A DNA stretch of 64,000 nt from Fischerella sp. PCC 9431 (GCF_000447295.1 NZ_KE650771.1:2869240-2933239); one strand, 5' to 3'; counted from the stretch's first letter, positions 35,208 through 44,723 are shown. Notes: a model not told the origin generated them from the sequence alone. Numbers and translations: made by a program.

Positions 35208-36770
35208 ATGGATTTTGCTAATGTTGCATCCCAGTTGAATGCTGGAACGATATTACCAGAGGGAATAGTCATCATCACCCTCTTGGGGGTTTTGATAGTG
35301 GACTTGATTTTGGGGCGCAGTTCTTCACGCTGGATTGGATATCTAGCGATCGCAGGTCTGTTTGCCTCCATAGTCGCCCTCTATTTTAAATGGGATAACG
35401 CCAATCCCCTATTCTTTGCCGGTGCTTTCAACGGTGATAACCTCAGTATTGTCTTTCGCGGCATTATCGCTTTGTCCGCAGCTGTGACAATTTTGATGTC
35501 AATTCGTTACGTTGAACAAAGTGGCACCGCTTTAGCGGAATTCATAGCGATTTTGCTGACAGCGACCCTGGGAGGAATGTTCTTATCAGGGGCTAATGAA
35601 CTAGTGATGATTTTCATCTCACTAGAAACCTTGAGTATTTCCTCTTATTTGCTGACTGGTTATACCAAGCGCGATCCCCGTTCTAATGAAGCAGCACTGA
35701 AGTACTTGTTAATTGGTGCAGCGAGTACAGCGGTGTTTTTATATGGCGTTTCTTTGCTGTACGGTTTGTCTGGTGGACAAACAGAACTGAGTGCGATCGC
35801 GAGTGGTATCGCCACAGCTAACCTGTCTCAATCATTGGGTATAGTTATTGCCCTAGTATTTGCGATCGCTGGTGTTGGCTTTAAAATTTCCGCCGCACCC
35901 TTCCACCAGTGGACACCAGACGTTTATGAAGGCGCACCCACCCCAGTCATTGCCTTTTTGTCTGTCGGTTCCAAAGCTGCGGGTTTTGCTCTTGCTATTC
36001 GTTTGCTGACAACTGTTTTTCCTCTGGTCGCCGAAGAGTGGAAGTTTGTCTTCACCGCCTTAGCTGTGCTGAGTATGGTATTGGGTAACGTCGTCGCCTT
36101 AGCACAAACCAGCATGAAACGGATGTTAGCTTACTCATCCATTGCCCAAGCTGGATTTGTGATGATTGGCTTGATTGCTGACACCCAAGCCGGATATGCC
36201 AGCATGATATTTTATCTGTTGGTCTATCTGTTTATGAACCTGTGCGGTTTTACTTGTGTAATTCTCTTCTCTCTGCGGACGGGAACTGACCAAATTGCCG
36301 AATACTCTGGTTTATATCAGAAAGATGCACTGTTGACTCTGGGATTAAGTATTTCCCTGTTGTCGTTGGGTGGTATTCCGCCCTTGGCTGGGTTCTTTGG
36401 AAAAATTTACTTATTCTGGGCTGGTTGGCAAGCAGGTCTTTACTGGTTAGTTTTGTTGGGGTTAATCACTAGTGTTGTCTCCATCTACTACTACATTCGC
36501 GTAGTGAAGATGATGGTAGTTAAAGAACCCCAAGAAATGTCCGACGCTGTCAAGAATTATCCCGCAATTCGTTGGAATTTGCCTGGGTTTAGACCATTGC
36601 AAGTGGGTTTGATAACTACTTTAATAGCCACTACAATTGCTGGAATTTTGTCGAATCCATTATTTACTTTGGCTAACAATTCCGTCACCGATATTCCAAC
36701 TTTGCAAGCTAAAACAGTTGCTAGTACACAAGTAAATGTGATTTCTACTGAACAAACCGAGGGGCTGTAG
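35208..36770 (+). CDS. ndhB: NAD(P)H-quinone oxidoreductase subunit 2
   Basis: 520 residues, about 14 transmembrane helices. A proton-pumping subunit of the thylakoid NDH-1 complex (cyclic electron flow, respiration and CO2 uptake forms). Landmarks are the Nqo14/ND2 patterns [80 protein letters not shown] (channel Lys and His) and [16 protein letters not shown]. The C-terminal tail is hydrophilic ([21 protein letters not shown]). Single gene; its position close to topA recurs in related genomes (from memory). Confidence 0.97.
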   Translation: MDFANVASQLNAGTILPEGIVIITLLGVLIVDLILGRSSSRWIGYLAIAGLFASIVALYFKWDNANPLFFAGAFNGDNLSIVFRGIIALSAAVTILMSIRYVEQSGTALAEFIAILLTATLGGMFLSGANELVMIFISLETLSISSYLLTGYTKRDPRSNEAALKYLLIGAASTAVFLYGVSLLYGLSGGQTELSAIASGIATANLSQSLGIVIALVFAIAGVGFKISAAPFHQWTPDVYEGAPTPVIAFLSVGSKAAGFALAIRLLTTVFPLVAEEWKFVFTALAVLSMVLGNVVALAQTSMKRMLAYSSIAQAGFVMIGLIADTQAGYASMIFYLLVYLFMNLCGFTCVILFSLRTGTDQIAEYSGLYQKDALLTLGLSISLLSLGGIPPLAGFFGKIYLFWAGWQAGLYWLVLLGLITSVVSIYYYIRVVKMMVVKEPQEMSDAVKNYPAIRWNLPGFRPLQVGLITTLIATTIAGILSNPLFTLANNSVTDIPTLQAKTVASTQVNVISTEQTEGL

Positions 36771-36814
36771 ATTTAATTGCAAATACTTGCTCTGTTTAAT
36801 ATTTTGCAACAAAG

Positions 36815-36841
36815 CGCCTGACATTTTTGTCAGGCGTTTTT
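36815..36841 (+). terminator. Terminator after ndhB
   Basis: CGCCTGACA (36815-36823), a short T loop, then TGTCAGGCG (36828-36836) followed by five T residues. A textbook rho-independent terminator. Confidence 0.92.
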
Positions 36842-37017
36842 GCGTGTTTAAATCCTAAAGTTTTACAGGATTTTATTGTTATGATCATTAAACGTGCAGT
36901 AAATTACTGACATGATACCAATTAAAAAAAATGCAACAGATAGACTGACAGAACTCTTATGCACAAAGAGTTTCCCAATCCGTCTTGAAAAGCTTTGAAA
37001 TTCCCTCCGGGACGCTC

Positions 37018-37050
37018 CGCGTAGACGCTTTGCGGCTTCTCGTTAGAGTA
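37018..37050. repeat. Diverged copy of the yciH-flanking repeat
   Basis: CGCGTAGACGC, then GCGGCTTCTCGT and AGAGTA, match the core of the 78-bp inverted repeats at 39177 and 39631 with a shortened middle. It is followed by the hairpin CGGAGGAAACCTCCG. Confidence 0.6.
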
Positions 37051-37134
37051 CGGAGGAAACCTCCGCACCCTTTGGGAAGCCACAAAGTTTCTACAAACTT
37101 TTCGCAAAATTTAAAATCCAAAATCCAAAATGGT

Positions 37135-37785
37135 ATGACGTTACCTACCATCACCCAAAATACAATAGATTTGGCTCCGGGGGATGAATTAATTCTGAGA
37201 TTCAGAACATGGGAAGATTATGATAATTTAATTGCCCGTCGCCAGGATAAAGCGGGACTAAAAATTAAATACAGTAACGCTACTCAAGAAATTAGAATTA
37301 TGTCACCGTTGCCTGGACATGGCAAGAATGCAGATATTTTATCGGACTTAGTAAAGGCTTTGCTTCGACATCAAAATCAAGATTGGGAAGCATTTACTCC
37401 TATTACTCTTAAGCGTACTAACCAACAGGGAGTCGAACCAGACTATTGTTTTTATATTCAAAATCGTCAGCAGATTTTAGGCAAGGAACGCATTGATTTA
37501 GAATCTGATCCACCTCCCGATTTAGTGATTGAAGTTGATTTAACTTCTACAACTAAAGCCGAAGATTATCAAGCAATTTCCCCTAAAGAACTCTGGATTT
37601 ATCGTCGTAGTGGTTTACTAATTTATTTATTTGATGGACAACAGTATCAGGAAAGTAAAACTAGTTATAATTTCCCTGATTTCGATGTGAAAAAGCTGAT
37701 AAGTGAATATGTTGATCGGGGTTGGCAGGTTGGATCAAGTGTTGCTGTGCGAGAGTTTGAGAAGTTGTTGAGAGAAGGTTGTTAA
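37135..37785 (+). CDS. Uma2 family (PD-(D/E)XK-like) endonuclease-fold protein
   Basis: 216 residues from the ATG at 37135; the frame extends upstream through the repeat but that part looks non-coding. Uma2 features are FRTWEDYDNLIARR, IMSPLPGHGKNADILSDLVKALL, GVEPDYCFYIQN (Asp) and DPPPDLVIEVDLTSTT (the D...ExD strand). The fold resembles restriction endonucleases; these genes are greatly expanded in cyanobacteria and have no established role. Single gene. Confidence 0.88.
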   Translation: MTLPTITQNTIDLAPGDELILRFRTWEDYDNLIARRQDKAGLKIKYSNATQEIRIMSPLPGHGKNADILSDLVKALLRHQNQDWEAFTPITLKRTNQQGVEPDYCFYIQNRQQILGKERIDLESDPPPDLVIEVDLTSTTKAEDYQAISPKELWIYRRSGLLIYLFDGQQYQESKTSYNFPDFDVKKLISEYVDRGWQVGSSVAVREFEKLLREGC

Positions 37786-37984
37786 ACTCGCTTTTTATCT
37801 GAGTAATACTCAGTATATTAAAGAAGAAATTGCTGTAGTTGCTCTTGAGTAGGAACATAAATCTACCATTTCCCAACTCGCCAATTCTATGATCAAACTG
37901 ACTAACTAGAAAAATTGAACTCTGCTCAGTTGTCATCCGATTTTGGATTTTTGATTAATTCGATAGATAAATTCTGGCATCACA

Positions 37985-38806
37985 TTATCCAGCTGACTTG
38001 AAAAGCGTCTCCCAATCGATTACAGATGGTCGTGATCCGCTATTAACTATCTCAAAAGCTTTTCTCTCACAATCGGGATTAGTCAGACATTCCACACACG
38101 CTGCTGCAACATCAATGCGGCTAGTTTGACCAGTGAGTTTGTCACCTGTTCCCAGCACTACACCCAGCTTACCTCCGGTTTTGGCTTGCAACAAAGTGTT
38201 GAGGTCGTATGAAGTATAGGGGCCGTCAATCAGGCGACCTGGGCGGATAATAGTGTAAGGCAAGCCGGAATTAATAATTGCTTCCTCGCCTTTTTGTTTC
38301 GCATCTAGTACACCGAACGCATTGAGAACACTATAGGGAAACTTGTCTTTGCGTAGAACTCCACAGGAAGAGACAAACACAAACCGTTTTAACCCAGAGG
38401 GTGCTGCTTGTACTAAATTAGTCACACCCTGAAAATCCACTTTTTCAGGGCTATTTTTGGCTTTGGCTTTAGCATCTGAAGGATTCAAAAACAGCTTGAT
38501 CCATGCAATTAAGTTAGGTGTTTCCTTAAAATCCCATTTAGCCGAAGGGAAAGCACTAGTTCCAGTACAACACATGATGTAGTTCACAGCCTGCATTGCT
38601 GCTGGAAGTGTAGCCTCTTCACGTAAATCACCAACAGCAACTTCTACCTTGTCCTCAAACATTTTTTGGGCTTTAGCAGTGTTGCGTGTGAGAATGCGGA
38701 CTTTAAAACCCTTTTCTAACAGCTTACCTACTACCAGCTGTCCGACTCCGCCAGTAGCGCCAGTAACAAGCACTTTCTCTTCAGTAGATATTCCCGCAGA
38801 AGTCAT
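37985..38806 (-). CDS. NAD(P)-binding atypical SDR (NmrA/Ycf39-like)
   Basis: 273 residues from the ATG at 38806 (an upstream in-frame start at 38818 adds four). The Rossmann motif VLVTGATGGVGQLVVGKLLEKG opens the protein, with VRILTRNTAKAQKMF, VAVGDLREEATLPAAM and YTIIRPGRLIDGP, the pattern of Ycf39/HCF173-like and YwnB-like proteins. Such proteins use NADPH or act as assembly factors for photosystem II; no active-site YxxxK is evident. The promoter region starts right beside a MITE (38820-39165), 14 bp upstream of the start codon, so the element may supply or disturb its promoter. Confidence 0.85.
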   Translation of the reverse strand: MTSAGISTEEKVLVTGATGGVGQLVVGKLLEKGFKVRILTRNTAKAQKMFEDKVEVAVGDLREEATLPAAMQAVNYIMCCTGTSAFPSAKWDFKETPNLIAWIKLFLNPSDAKAKAKNSPEKVDFQGVTNLVQAAPSGLKRFVFVSSCGVLRKDKFPYSVLNAFGVLDAKQKGEEAIINSGLPYTIIRPGRLIDGPYTSYDLNTLLQAKTGGKLGVVLGTGDKLTGQTSRIDVAAACVECLTNPDCERKAFEIVNSGSRPSVIDWETLFKSAG

Positions 38807-38819
38807 AATTATCACCAAG

Positions 38820-39165
38820 GTAGAACTTACGCACTGTACAAATTGTCTATTATGTGCATAAGGATATTTGGTTGTCTGGGAGTATTATCGATTTTAACCG
38901 AGTAATGATGGCTTTACGAGTGCGATCGCTAAGGACTTGTGTTGTGAACAAAAGCACTTGTGTTGTGAACGAAAGCACTTGTGTTGTGAACAAAAGCACT
39001 TGTGTTGTGAACGAAAGCACTTGTGTTGTGAACGAAAGCACTTGTGTTGTGAACGAAAGCACTTGTGTTGTGAACGAAAGCACTTGTGTTGTGAACGAAA
39101 GCACTTGTGTTGTGAACCAATCATTGTCCACATAATAGCCAATTCGTATAGTGCGTAAGTCCTAC
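38820..39165. mobile_element. 346-bp MITE carrying a tandem-repeat array
   Basis: Terminal inverted repeats of 37 bp with four mismatches (38820-38856 and 39129-39165) surround a non-coding core. Each end carries ACTTACGCACT or its complement. A TA dinucleotide borders each end, as in IS630/Tc1-mariner-type elements. Most of the interior is the 21-bp tandem array at 38935-39118. No transposase is present. Confidence 0.75.
38935..39118. repeat. 21-bp tandem repeat array, 8 full copies plus one partial
   Basis: The unit begins ACTTGTGTTGTGAAC and ends with AAAAGC or GAAAGC. Copies 1 and 3 have A at the variable position, the others G; the ninth stops after 16 bases. The unit length is a multiple of three, with no stop codon in five of the six frames, which generates open frames on both strands that are unlikely to be genes. 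Confidence 0.95.
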
Positions 39166-39176
39166 AAGGATTAAAA

Positions 39177-39254
39177 TTGGTAACTGTACAGACGCGTAGA
39201 CGCTCGTAAGAGCGGCTTCTCGTAAGAGTAGAATCGCGTCTCTAACTGATAACT
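39177..39254 (+). repeat. 78-bp inverted repeat, left copy
   Basis: This stretch is matched in reverse complement by 39631-39708 with a single mismatch. It contains GACGCGTAGACGC and GCGGCTTCTCGTAAG. It lies 8 bp downstream of the yciH stop codon. Confidence 0.9.
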
Positions 39255-39262
39255 ATTAAATC

Positions 39263-39610
39263 TCAACCACCGCTGATTTTGGCTTTGTATCCCAGCTTGA
39301 GCAGGATTTCCAAGATTTTTTGCTTGTGTTCCCCTTGAATTTCAATTTCGTTATCTTTAACTGTGCCACCTGTACCGCACTGAGTTTTCAACTGTTTGAC
39401 TAATGCTTGCAAAGTTTCTGGTTTGGTTTGAAAACCGCTAATGACAGTGACAGTTTTTCCTTTGCGTCCAGCGCGAGTTGCTTGGACTCGGACATTTTGT
39501 TTTTCGGGTGGTAGTTCTTGAGTTGGTCTTTCTATTGCTGGGGAGTAGTTGTCACCAAATTCACGGTATGCAAAGCGATCGCTTGATGATTTATCCTTTG
39601 GGGAAGCCAT
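39263..39610 (-). CDS. yciH: SUI1/eIF1-like translation factor YciH
   Basis: 115 residues. The C-terminal SUI1 domain is clear: RVQATRAGRKGKTVTVISGFQTKPETLQALVKQLKTQCGTGGTVKDNEIEIQGEHKQKILEILLKLGYKAKISGG. The basic KGKTVTVISG and GTGGTVKD loops match eIF1, which affects start-codon selection. Small N-terminal extension. Lies next to trpB, divergently, an arrangement I recall from other cyanobacteria. The gene is enclosed by 78-bp inverted repeats. Confidence 0.93.
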   Translation of the reverse strand: MASPKDKSSSDRFAYREFGDNYSPAIERPTQELPPEKQNVRVQATRAGRKGKTVTVISGFQTKPETLQALVKQLKTQCGTGGTVKDNEIEIQGEHKQKILEILLKLGYKAKISGG

Positions 39611-39630
39611 AAACTTAATAATCAGTGAAC

Positions 39631-39708
39631 AGTTATCAGTTAGAGACGCGATTCTACTCTTACGAGAAGCCGCTCTTACGAGCGTCTACGCGTCTGTACA
39701 GTTATCAA
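39631..39708 (-). repeat. 78-bp inverted repeat, right copy
   Basis: Reverse complement of 39177-39254 with one mismatch. It starts 21 bp upstream of the yciH start codon and so includes the expected yciH promoter region. Confidence 0.9.
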
Positions 39709-39922
39709 AGACTGATAACTGTTTTAGTATGAGTTTTAACTAGTCTGTTTTTATCCTAATGCGCTTCAGACTTTTTTATAATTAAGTTCGTCTTGTAGTT
39801 AAAACTTCAGCCTTTAACCGATAATTCCTTGCAGACTACAAACCTTCTTGTTCCATAAGTGGAATAGCACTAAATACAGTAACTTTTTTAACTTTATCTT
39901 TGTCTCATCAATCCAAAATCGC

Positions 39923-41158
39923 ATGACTACTACTCCCATTTTTCCTAATTCCCAAACTAATCAACATCCCGACCCCCAAGGACGCTTTGGTCGCTTTGGT
40001 GGTAAATATGTTCCAGAAACACTGATGCCAGCACTGGCAGAATTAGAAATAGCATACGAGCAATATCGCAATGAAGCTGCCTTTGTTGCTGAGTTACAAC
40101 AATTACTCCGTGATTATGTCGGGCGTGCCACTCCTTTATATTTTGCCGAACGCCTCACCGCCCATTATGCGCGTCCAGATGGCACAGGAACGCAAATTTA
40201 CTTAAAACGTGAAGATTTAAATCATACAGGCGCTCATAAAATAAATAATGCGATCGGTCAGGTGTTGTTGGCGAAGCGCATGGGCAAAAAGCGGATTATT
40301 GCCGAAACTGGTGCTGGTCAACACGGTGTAGCAACAGCGACAGTCTGCGCTCGCTTTGGTTTAGAATGTGTGATTTATATGGGCGTTCACGACATGGAAC
40401 GTCAAGCTTTGAATGTATTTAGAATGAAGCTGATGGGGGCAGAGGTCCGACCAGTGGCGGCAGGAACAGGTACACTTAAGGATGCCACTTCTCAAGCAAT
40501 TCGGGATTGGGTAACAAATGTTGAAACCACTCACTATATCTTGGGTTCAGTAGCTGGGCCTCATCCTTATCCAATGATGGTACGCGATTTTCATGCAGTG
40601 ATTGGACAAGAAACCCGCGCTCAAGCAATGGAAAAATGGGGAGGCTTACCTGATATTCTCATGGCTTGTGTTGGTGGTGGTTCTAATGCAATGGGACTTT
40701 TTCACGAGTTTGTGAATGAGCCATCTGTAAGACTAATCGGTGTAGAAGCTGCTGGTGAAGGTGTGAATACAGAAAAACATGCAGCCACCTTGACAAAAGG
40801 AAGAGTTGGTGTTTTGCATGGAGCTATGAGTTACCTGCTACAAGACAACGATGGACAGGTAATAGAGGCCCATTCAATTAGTGCTGGTTTAGACTATCCA
40901 GGTGTCGGGCCAGAACATAGTTATTTAAAAGATGCTGGACGTGCTGAGTATTATAGTGTGACTGATGCTGAAGCTTTAGCCGCATTCCAAAGACTTTCAC
41001 GTTTAGAGGGAATTATACCTGCACTCGAAACTTCCCATGCGATCGCCTACCTCGAAACTTTGTGTCCTCAACTTAGCGGTAGTCCCCGGATTGTGATTAA
41101 CTGTTCTGGACGTGGCGATAAAGATGTGCAGACAGTAGCTAAATTCCTCAATCAGTGA
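39923..41158 (+). CDS. trpB: Tryptophan synthase beta chain
   Basis: 411 residues from the ATG at 39923; the frame is open 75 bp further upstream, but that part is not family-like. It joins indole and serine to tryptophan using PLP. The PLP Lys106 lies in [58 protein letters not shown] (phosphate loop) and NCSGRGDKD are all present. trpA is not adjacent, as is normal for cyanobacteria. Downstream is a GATAACT heptamer repeat. Confidence 0.97.
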   Translation: MTTTPIFPNSQTNQHPDPQGRFGRFGGKYVPETLMPALAELEIAYEQYRNEAAFVAELQQLLRDYVGRATPLYFAERLTAHYARPDGTGTQIYLKREDLNHTGAHKINNAIGQVLLAKRMGKKRIIAETGAGQHGVATATVCARFGLECVIYMGVHDMERQALNVFRMKLMGAEVRPVAAGTGTLKDATSQAIRDWVTNVETTHYILGSVAGPHPYPMMVRDFHAVIGQETRAQAMEKWGGLPDILMACVGGGSNAMGLFHEFVNEPSVRLIGVEAAGEGVNTEKHAATLTKGRVGVLHGAMSYLLQDNDGQVIEAHSISAGLDYPGVGPEHSYLKDAGRAEYYSVTDAEALAAFQRLSRLEGIIPALETSHAIAYLETLCPQLSGSPRIVINCSGRGDKDVQTVAKFLNQ

Positions 41159-41161
41159 ACT

Positions 41162-41191
41162 AATAACTGATAACTGATAACTGATAACTGT
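41162..41191. repeat. ATAACTG heptamer repeat
   Basis: Four tandem copies directly after the trpB stop codon. Confidence 0.9.
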
Positions 41192-41236
41192 TTCATTAGT
41201 GTCTATCTTGAGACTCTGGTTGCACTCAAGATTATA

Positions 41237-41449
41237 GTGTTACATTCAAAAAGTCCGGCCAACGCAGGAAAATTCGTTTGTAGTAAGCGCTCTAGCGCTT
41301 GCTATAAACTTCAAAATCACCAACTTTCCGATCAGGAAATCTTGGTTTTGATTCAACCTACTACCCAAAGATTATATTTATTCGTTTTAGTACTTATTTT
41401 TGGATTTTTATTAACACCATATTTTGTCTATTTTCAAAGATATTTTTAA
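41237..41449 (+). CDS. Doubtful small membrane protein
   Basis: 70 residues from a GTG codon. The N-terminal half crosses an AAGCGCTCTAGCGCTTG palindrome and does not look protein-like. The C-terminal half has a plausible transmembrane helix (LYLFVLVLIFGFLLTPYFVYF) and ends 6 bp before the GTPase gene. Either the start of the GTPase operon or chance; kept only because the helix and spacing are suggestive. Confidence 0.25.
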   Translation: MLHSKSPANAGKFVCSKRSSACYKLQNHQLSDQEILVLIQPTTQRLYLFVLVLIFGFLLTPYFVYFQRYF

Positions 41450-41455
41450 AGAACA

Positions 41456-42784
41456 ATGACTGAAGAACGTGACCGGGATTTACCGTCAGCAAATATTCAA
41501 AACTCAAATGAACCGACTGATAATGTCAATAAAGAGTCGGTAGACCATGCTAATACAAATCCGATCGCAAGTGTTTGGAATAAAACAACAGGACGATTAA
41601 TTCAAGCTCTACCCGTAGAAAAAATATCACAGTCATTTGTGAAGTGGTTTAGTGTGAGTGAAGCTCAAGTTGCACAGATTTTAGAGCAAGTACGAGCAGA
41701 ATTACCAACCACAGAAGCCTTATTGATTGGTAAACCCCAAGCTGGAAAAAGTTCCATTGTCAGGGGATTAACTGGTGTTTCTGCTGATATTGTTGGTCAA
41801 GGATTTCGTCCCCATACTCAAAACACCAAGCGCTACGCCTATCCTTCTAATGATCTACCTTTGCTGATTTTTACTGATACTGTTGGGCTGGGTGATGTTA
41901 ATCAAGATACTGAGGTAATCATTCAAGAACTAATTGGTGATTTGCAAACAGAGAGTCGTGGCGCCAAAGTCATGATTCTCACTGTCAAAATTAACGACTT
42001 CGCCACCGATACACTACGACAAATTGCTCAAGAGTTACGTCAAAAATATCCAGATATTCCCTGTGTATTAGCAGTTACCTGTTTACATGAGGTTTATCCT
42101 CCTGATGTTACTGATCATCCAGAGTATCCACCAGTATACGAAGAACTCAACCGCCCTTTTGCTGCTATACAGGAAACTTTCGCTGGACTGTACGATCGCT
42201 CTGTACTCATCGACTTTACCCTCGAAGAAGATGGTTACACACCTGTGTTTTACGGCTTAGAAGTAATGAGAGATACTCTAGCAGATTTACTCCCAGAAGC
42301 CGAAGCACGAGCAATTCACCAGTTATTAGATCAGGAAACTGGTGAGAAGATTGGTAATCTCTACCGAGATGTGGGACGGCGTTATATTTTAGCATTTGCG
42401 GTGATTGCAGCGACGATCGCCGCCACACCTTTACCTTTAGCTACAATGCCTGTGTTAATCGCATTGCAAGTATCAATGGTTGGCTTATTAGGTAAATTAT
42501 ATGGACAAACACTCACACCTTCTCAAGCTGGTGGTGTCGTGAGTGCGATCGCAGGTGGTTTTTTTGCTAGGGCGATCGCACGGGAGTTAGTTAAATTTAT
42601 ACCTGGTTTCGGCAGTGTGATTGCTGCTTCTTGGTCTGCTGCCTATACCTGGGCATTGGGGGAAGGTGCTTGTGTATACTTCGGTGATGTAATGGGAGGC
42701 AAAAAACCCGATCCACAAAAAATTCAATCTGTGATGCAAGATGCATTTGAGCAAGCAAAAGCACGTTTTCGGGGTATGAAATGA
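41456..42784 (+). CDS. DUF697 membrane GTPase
   Basis: 442 residues. An Era/YcjF-like GTP-binding domain has the Walker A-type GKPQAGKSS (92-100), switch/G3 FTDTVGLGD, and a G4-like position (AVTCLHE) that is not the canonical NKxD. The C-terminal DUF697 region has two or three hydrophobic helices (YILAFAVIAATIAATPLPLATMPVLIALQVSMVG; AGGVVSAIAGGFFARAIARELVKFIPGFGSVIAASWSAAYTWALG). It is likely an inner-membrane or thylakoid GTPase; role unknown. Followed by the AarF kinase on the same strand after 77 bp. Confidence 0.88.
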   Translation: MTEERDRDLPSANIQNSNEPTDNVNKESVDHANTNPIASVWNKTTGRLIQALPVEKISQSFVKWFSVSEAQVAQILEQVRAELPTTEALLIGKPQAGKSSIVRGLTGVSADIVGQGFRPHTQNTKRYAYPSNDLPLLIFTDTVGLGDVNQDTEVIIQELIGDLQTESRGAKVMILTVKINDFATDTLRQIAQELRQKYPDIPCVLAVTCLHEVYPPDVTDHPEYPPVYEELNRPFAAIQETFAGLYDRSVLIDFTLEEDGYTPVFYGLEVMRDTLADLLPEAEARAIHQLLDQETGEKIGNLYRDVGRRYILAFAVIAATIAATPLPLATMPVLIALQVSMVGLLGKLYGQTLTPSQAGGVVSAIAGGFFARAIARELVKFIPGFGSVIAASWSAAYTWALGEGACVYFGDVMGGKKPDPQKIQSVMQDAFEQAKARFRGMK

Positions 42785-42861
42785 AAGTCTCAATACCTCA
42801 AAACAGTTAACAATTATTTTCCTGTTTTTTCCTTCTACTTAATTAGCGATTTATTAAAATT

Positions 42862-44505
42862 ATGTTTCTTACTCAAACAGTTCCCCGTCAACGAGAAATC
42901 GTTGAAGTTCTTTTCCGTCATGGCTGGGACTATATGCGAAGATTGCTCACAGGTGGTAAAGCTGATGAGCCTCAGTTACCCACCCCAGCAGTTTTAAAAA
43001 ATATCTTGGTTGATTTAGGCCCTGTGTATGTCAAATTGGGTCAACTACTTTCTACCCGTCCAGACTTGCTAAGTGCTTCTTATATTGAAGAACTATCAAC
43101 ACTACAAGATGAAGTTCCACCAGTTCCTTGGTCACAAATAGAAGTTCTGATTCGTCAACAACTCAAACAACCTTTAGAAGAAACCTTCACAAGCATTAAT
43201 CCGATTGCAGTAGCAGCCGGTTCCATTGCTCAAACCCATCGAGCTACCCTCAAAGATGGTCGAGAAGTTGCTTTGAAAGTGCAACGTCCAGGAATTGATG
43301 TTACTGTTGCCGGAGATATTGCTTTGATTCAAGGTATTGCTGATTTAGTAGCACGCACTGAATTTGGTCAAAGCTACGAAATCAAATCGATCGCCGAAGA
43401 GTTTGTCAAAGCTTTGGAAGCAGAGTTAGATTTCACAGTAGAAGCTAGTTATACTGACGATTTGCGGCGCAATTTATCTGCGAGTCGCTGGTTTGATCCA
43501 AATCAGATCAAAGTCGCACAAATTTACTGGGATTTGACTACACAAAAATTACTAGTAATGGAATGGTTGGATGGTGTACCGTTGTTGTCGGCAAATTTAA
43601 GTAGCCAAAACGGTAAAAGCCCGATTGTAGAAAGACAAGAAATTACTACCTTGTTATTTCGTGCTTTTTTCCAACAATTATATATAGATGGATTTTTTCA
43701 CGCCGATCCCCATCCAGGCAATATTTTTTATCTTAAAGATGGGCGAATTGCCTTAATTGACTGCGGAATGATGGGGCGACTCGACCCGCGTACACAGCAG
43801 ATTTTAACAGAAATGTTATTAGCAATAGTTGATTTAGATGCTCAACGGTGCGCTCAATTAACTTTGCAGTTAGCAGATTCAAATCAACCTGTAATTTTGT
43901 CTCGTCTCGAAAATGATTATGACCGGATGTTGCGGAAGTACTATAACTTGAACTTGTCGCAAATGAATTTCAGTCAGATCATTTATGAACTTTTACAAGT
44001 CGCTCGTAATAATAAAATTCGTTTACCTAGTAATATGGGTTTGTATGCCAAAACTCTAGCTAATTTAGAGGGAGTAGCACGCTCATTTAATCCTGATCTG
44101 AATTTTATAGATGAAATTCAACCATTGATTACAGATTTATTTCGTCGTCAGTTGTTCGGAGAATCACCAGTGCGATCGCTCCTCAGAACAGCTTTAGATC
44201 TGAAAAGTCTCTCTTTACAATCTCCCCGACAAATCGAACTACTACTAGATAGAGTCACATCGGAAACATTACAGTGGAATTTAAATGTCCGTGGTCTAGA
44301 TAGCTTGCGCCGTACCACCGATGATGCTGCCAATCGGCTTTCTTTTAGTATCTTAGTAGGTTCACTAATTATGGGAGCAGCAATTATTTCGAGTAATGCG
44401 AGAACACCACAGTTTTCTCTTCTGAGTAACGTATTATTTGCTACAGCAACTTTCTTAGGTTTGTGGCTGGTGATTAGTATTTTGCGATCAGGACGTTTAC
44501 GATAA
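42862..44505 (+). CDS. ABC1/AarF (UbiB-family) kinase-like protein
   Basis: 547 residues. The UbiB fold is shown by LVDLGPVYVKLGQLLSTRPDLL (KxGQ motif), AAGSIAQTHRATLKDGREVALKVQRPG (AAAS-like loop with the ATP Lys), LLVMEWLDGVPL, and the catalytic FHADPHPGNIFYL with LIDCGMMG (DFG equivalent). Two C-terminal transmembrane helices (LSFSILVGSLIMGAAII and LFATATFLGLWLVISIL). In plants and cyanobacteria these proteins support prenylquinone metabolism. The upstream GTPase may share its transcript. Confidence 0.93.
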   Translation: MFLTQTVPRQREIVEVLFRHGWDYMRRLLTGGKADEPQLPTPAVLKNILVDLGPVYVKLGQLLSTRPDLLSASYIEELSTLQDEVPPVPWSQIEVLIRQQLKQPLEETFTSINPIAVAAGSIAQTHRATLKDGREVALKVQRPGIDVTVAGDIALIQGIADLVARTEFGQSYEIKSIAEEFVKALEAELDFTVEASYTDDLRRNLSASRWFDPNQIKVAQIYWDLTTQKLLVMEWLDGVPLLSANLSSQNGKSPIVERQEITTLLFRAFFQQLYIDGFFHADPHPGNIFYLKDGRIALIDCGMMGRLDPRTQQILTEMLLAIVDLDAQRCAQLTLQLADSNQPVILSRLENDYDRMLRKYYNLNLSQMNFSQIIYELLQVARNNKIRLPSNMGLYAKTLANLEGVARSFNPDLNFIDEIQPLITDLFRRQLFGESPVRSLLRTALDLKSLSLQSPRQIELLLDRVTSETLQWNLNVRGLDSLRRTTDDAANRLSFSILVGSLIMGAAIISSNARTPQFSLLSNVLFATATFLGLWLVISILRSGRLR

Positions 44506-44537
44506 TTTTATTGGCTGTCGTTTGGAAATTCAAAAAA

Positions 44538-44654
44538 CCCGCCTGCGATTGAAATCGCAGTCTCATAGCTTAAGTCTGCTTAAGCAGACTGCTTGATTTT
44601 AAGAAGTTGTCTTCAGAGGACTTGTGCTATTAGCTAAGGGTTTGAACCCTTAGC
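44538..44654. repeat. Multi-hairpin repeat element, copy B
   Basis: CCCGCCT, then hairpins CTGCGATT/AATCGCAG (44543-44560), AGTCTGCTT/AAGCAGACT (44573-44590), a weaker TCTTCAGAGGACT region, and GCTAAGGGTT/AACCCTTAGC (44633-44654). The layout matches copy A (3501-3600), with different but internally paired stem sequences. Confidence 0.7.
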
Positions 44655-44723
44655 GGTAGCGGTATATTGAAAAAATTGTGATGCTCCCTAAACAACCGTT
44701 AACCATTAACTACCATCTACCTT

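Noticed and set aside
37661-37936. 91-residue minus-strand frame
   Set aside because: Overlaps the end of the Uma2 gene on the opposite strand and has no family features.
38854-39158. Long open frames of 60-93 residues on both strands, with seven-residue periodic peptides such as TCVVNES and HKCFRSQ
   Set aside because: They arise because the 21-bp tandem repeat has no stop codon in most frames. They are open in several frames at once, have no start signal, and lie inside a MITE.
41237-41449. Operon leader gene before the DUF697 GTPase
   Set aside because: Kept only as a low-confidence entry: the N-terminal half crosses a palindromic repeat and the start is GTG with no clear ribosome-binding site.
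44633-44654. GGGTTTGAACCC resembling a tRNA T-arm
   Set aside because: No acceptor, D or anticodon arms around it; it is one stem of the multi-hairpin repeat.
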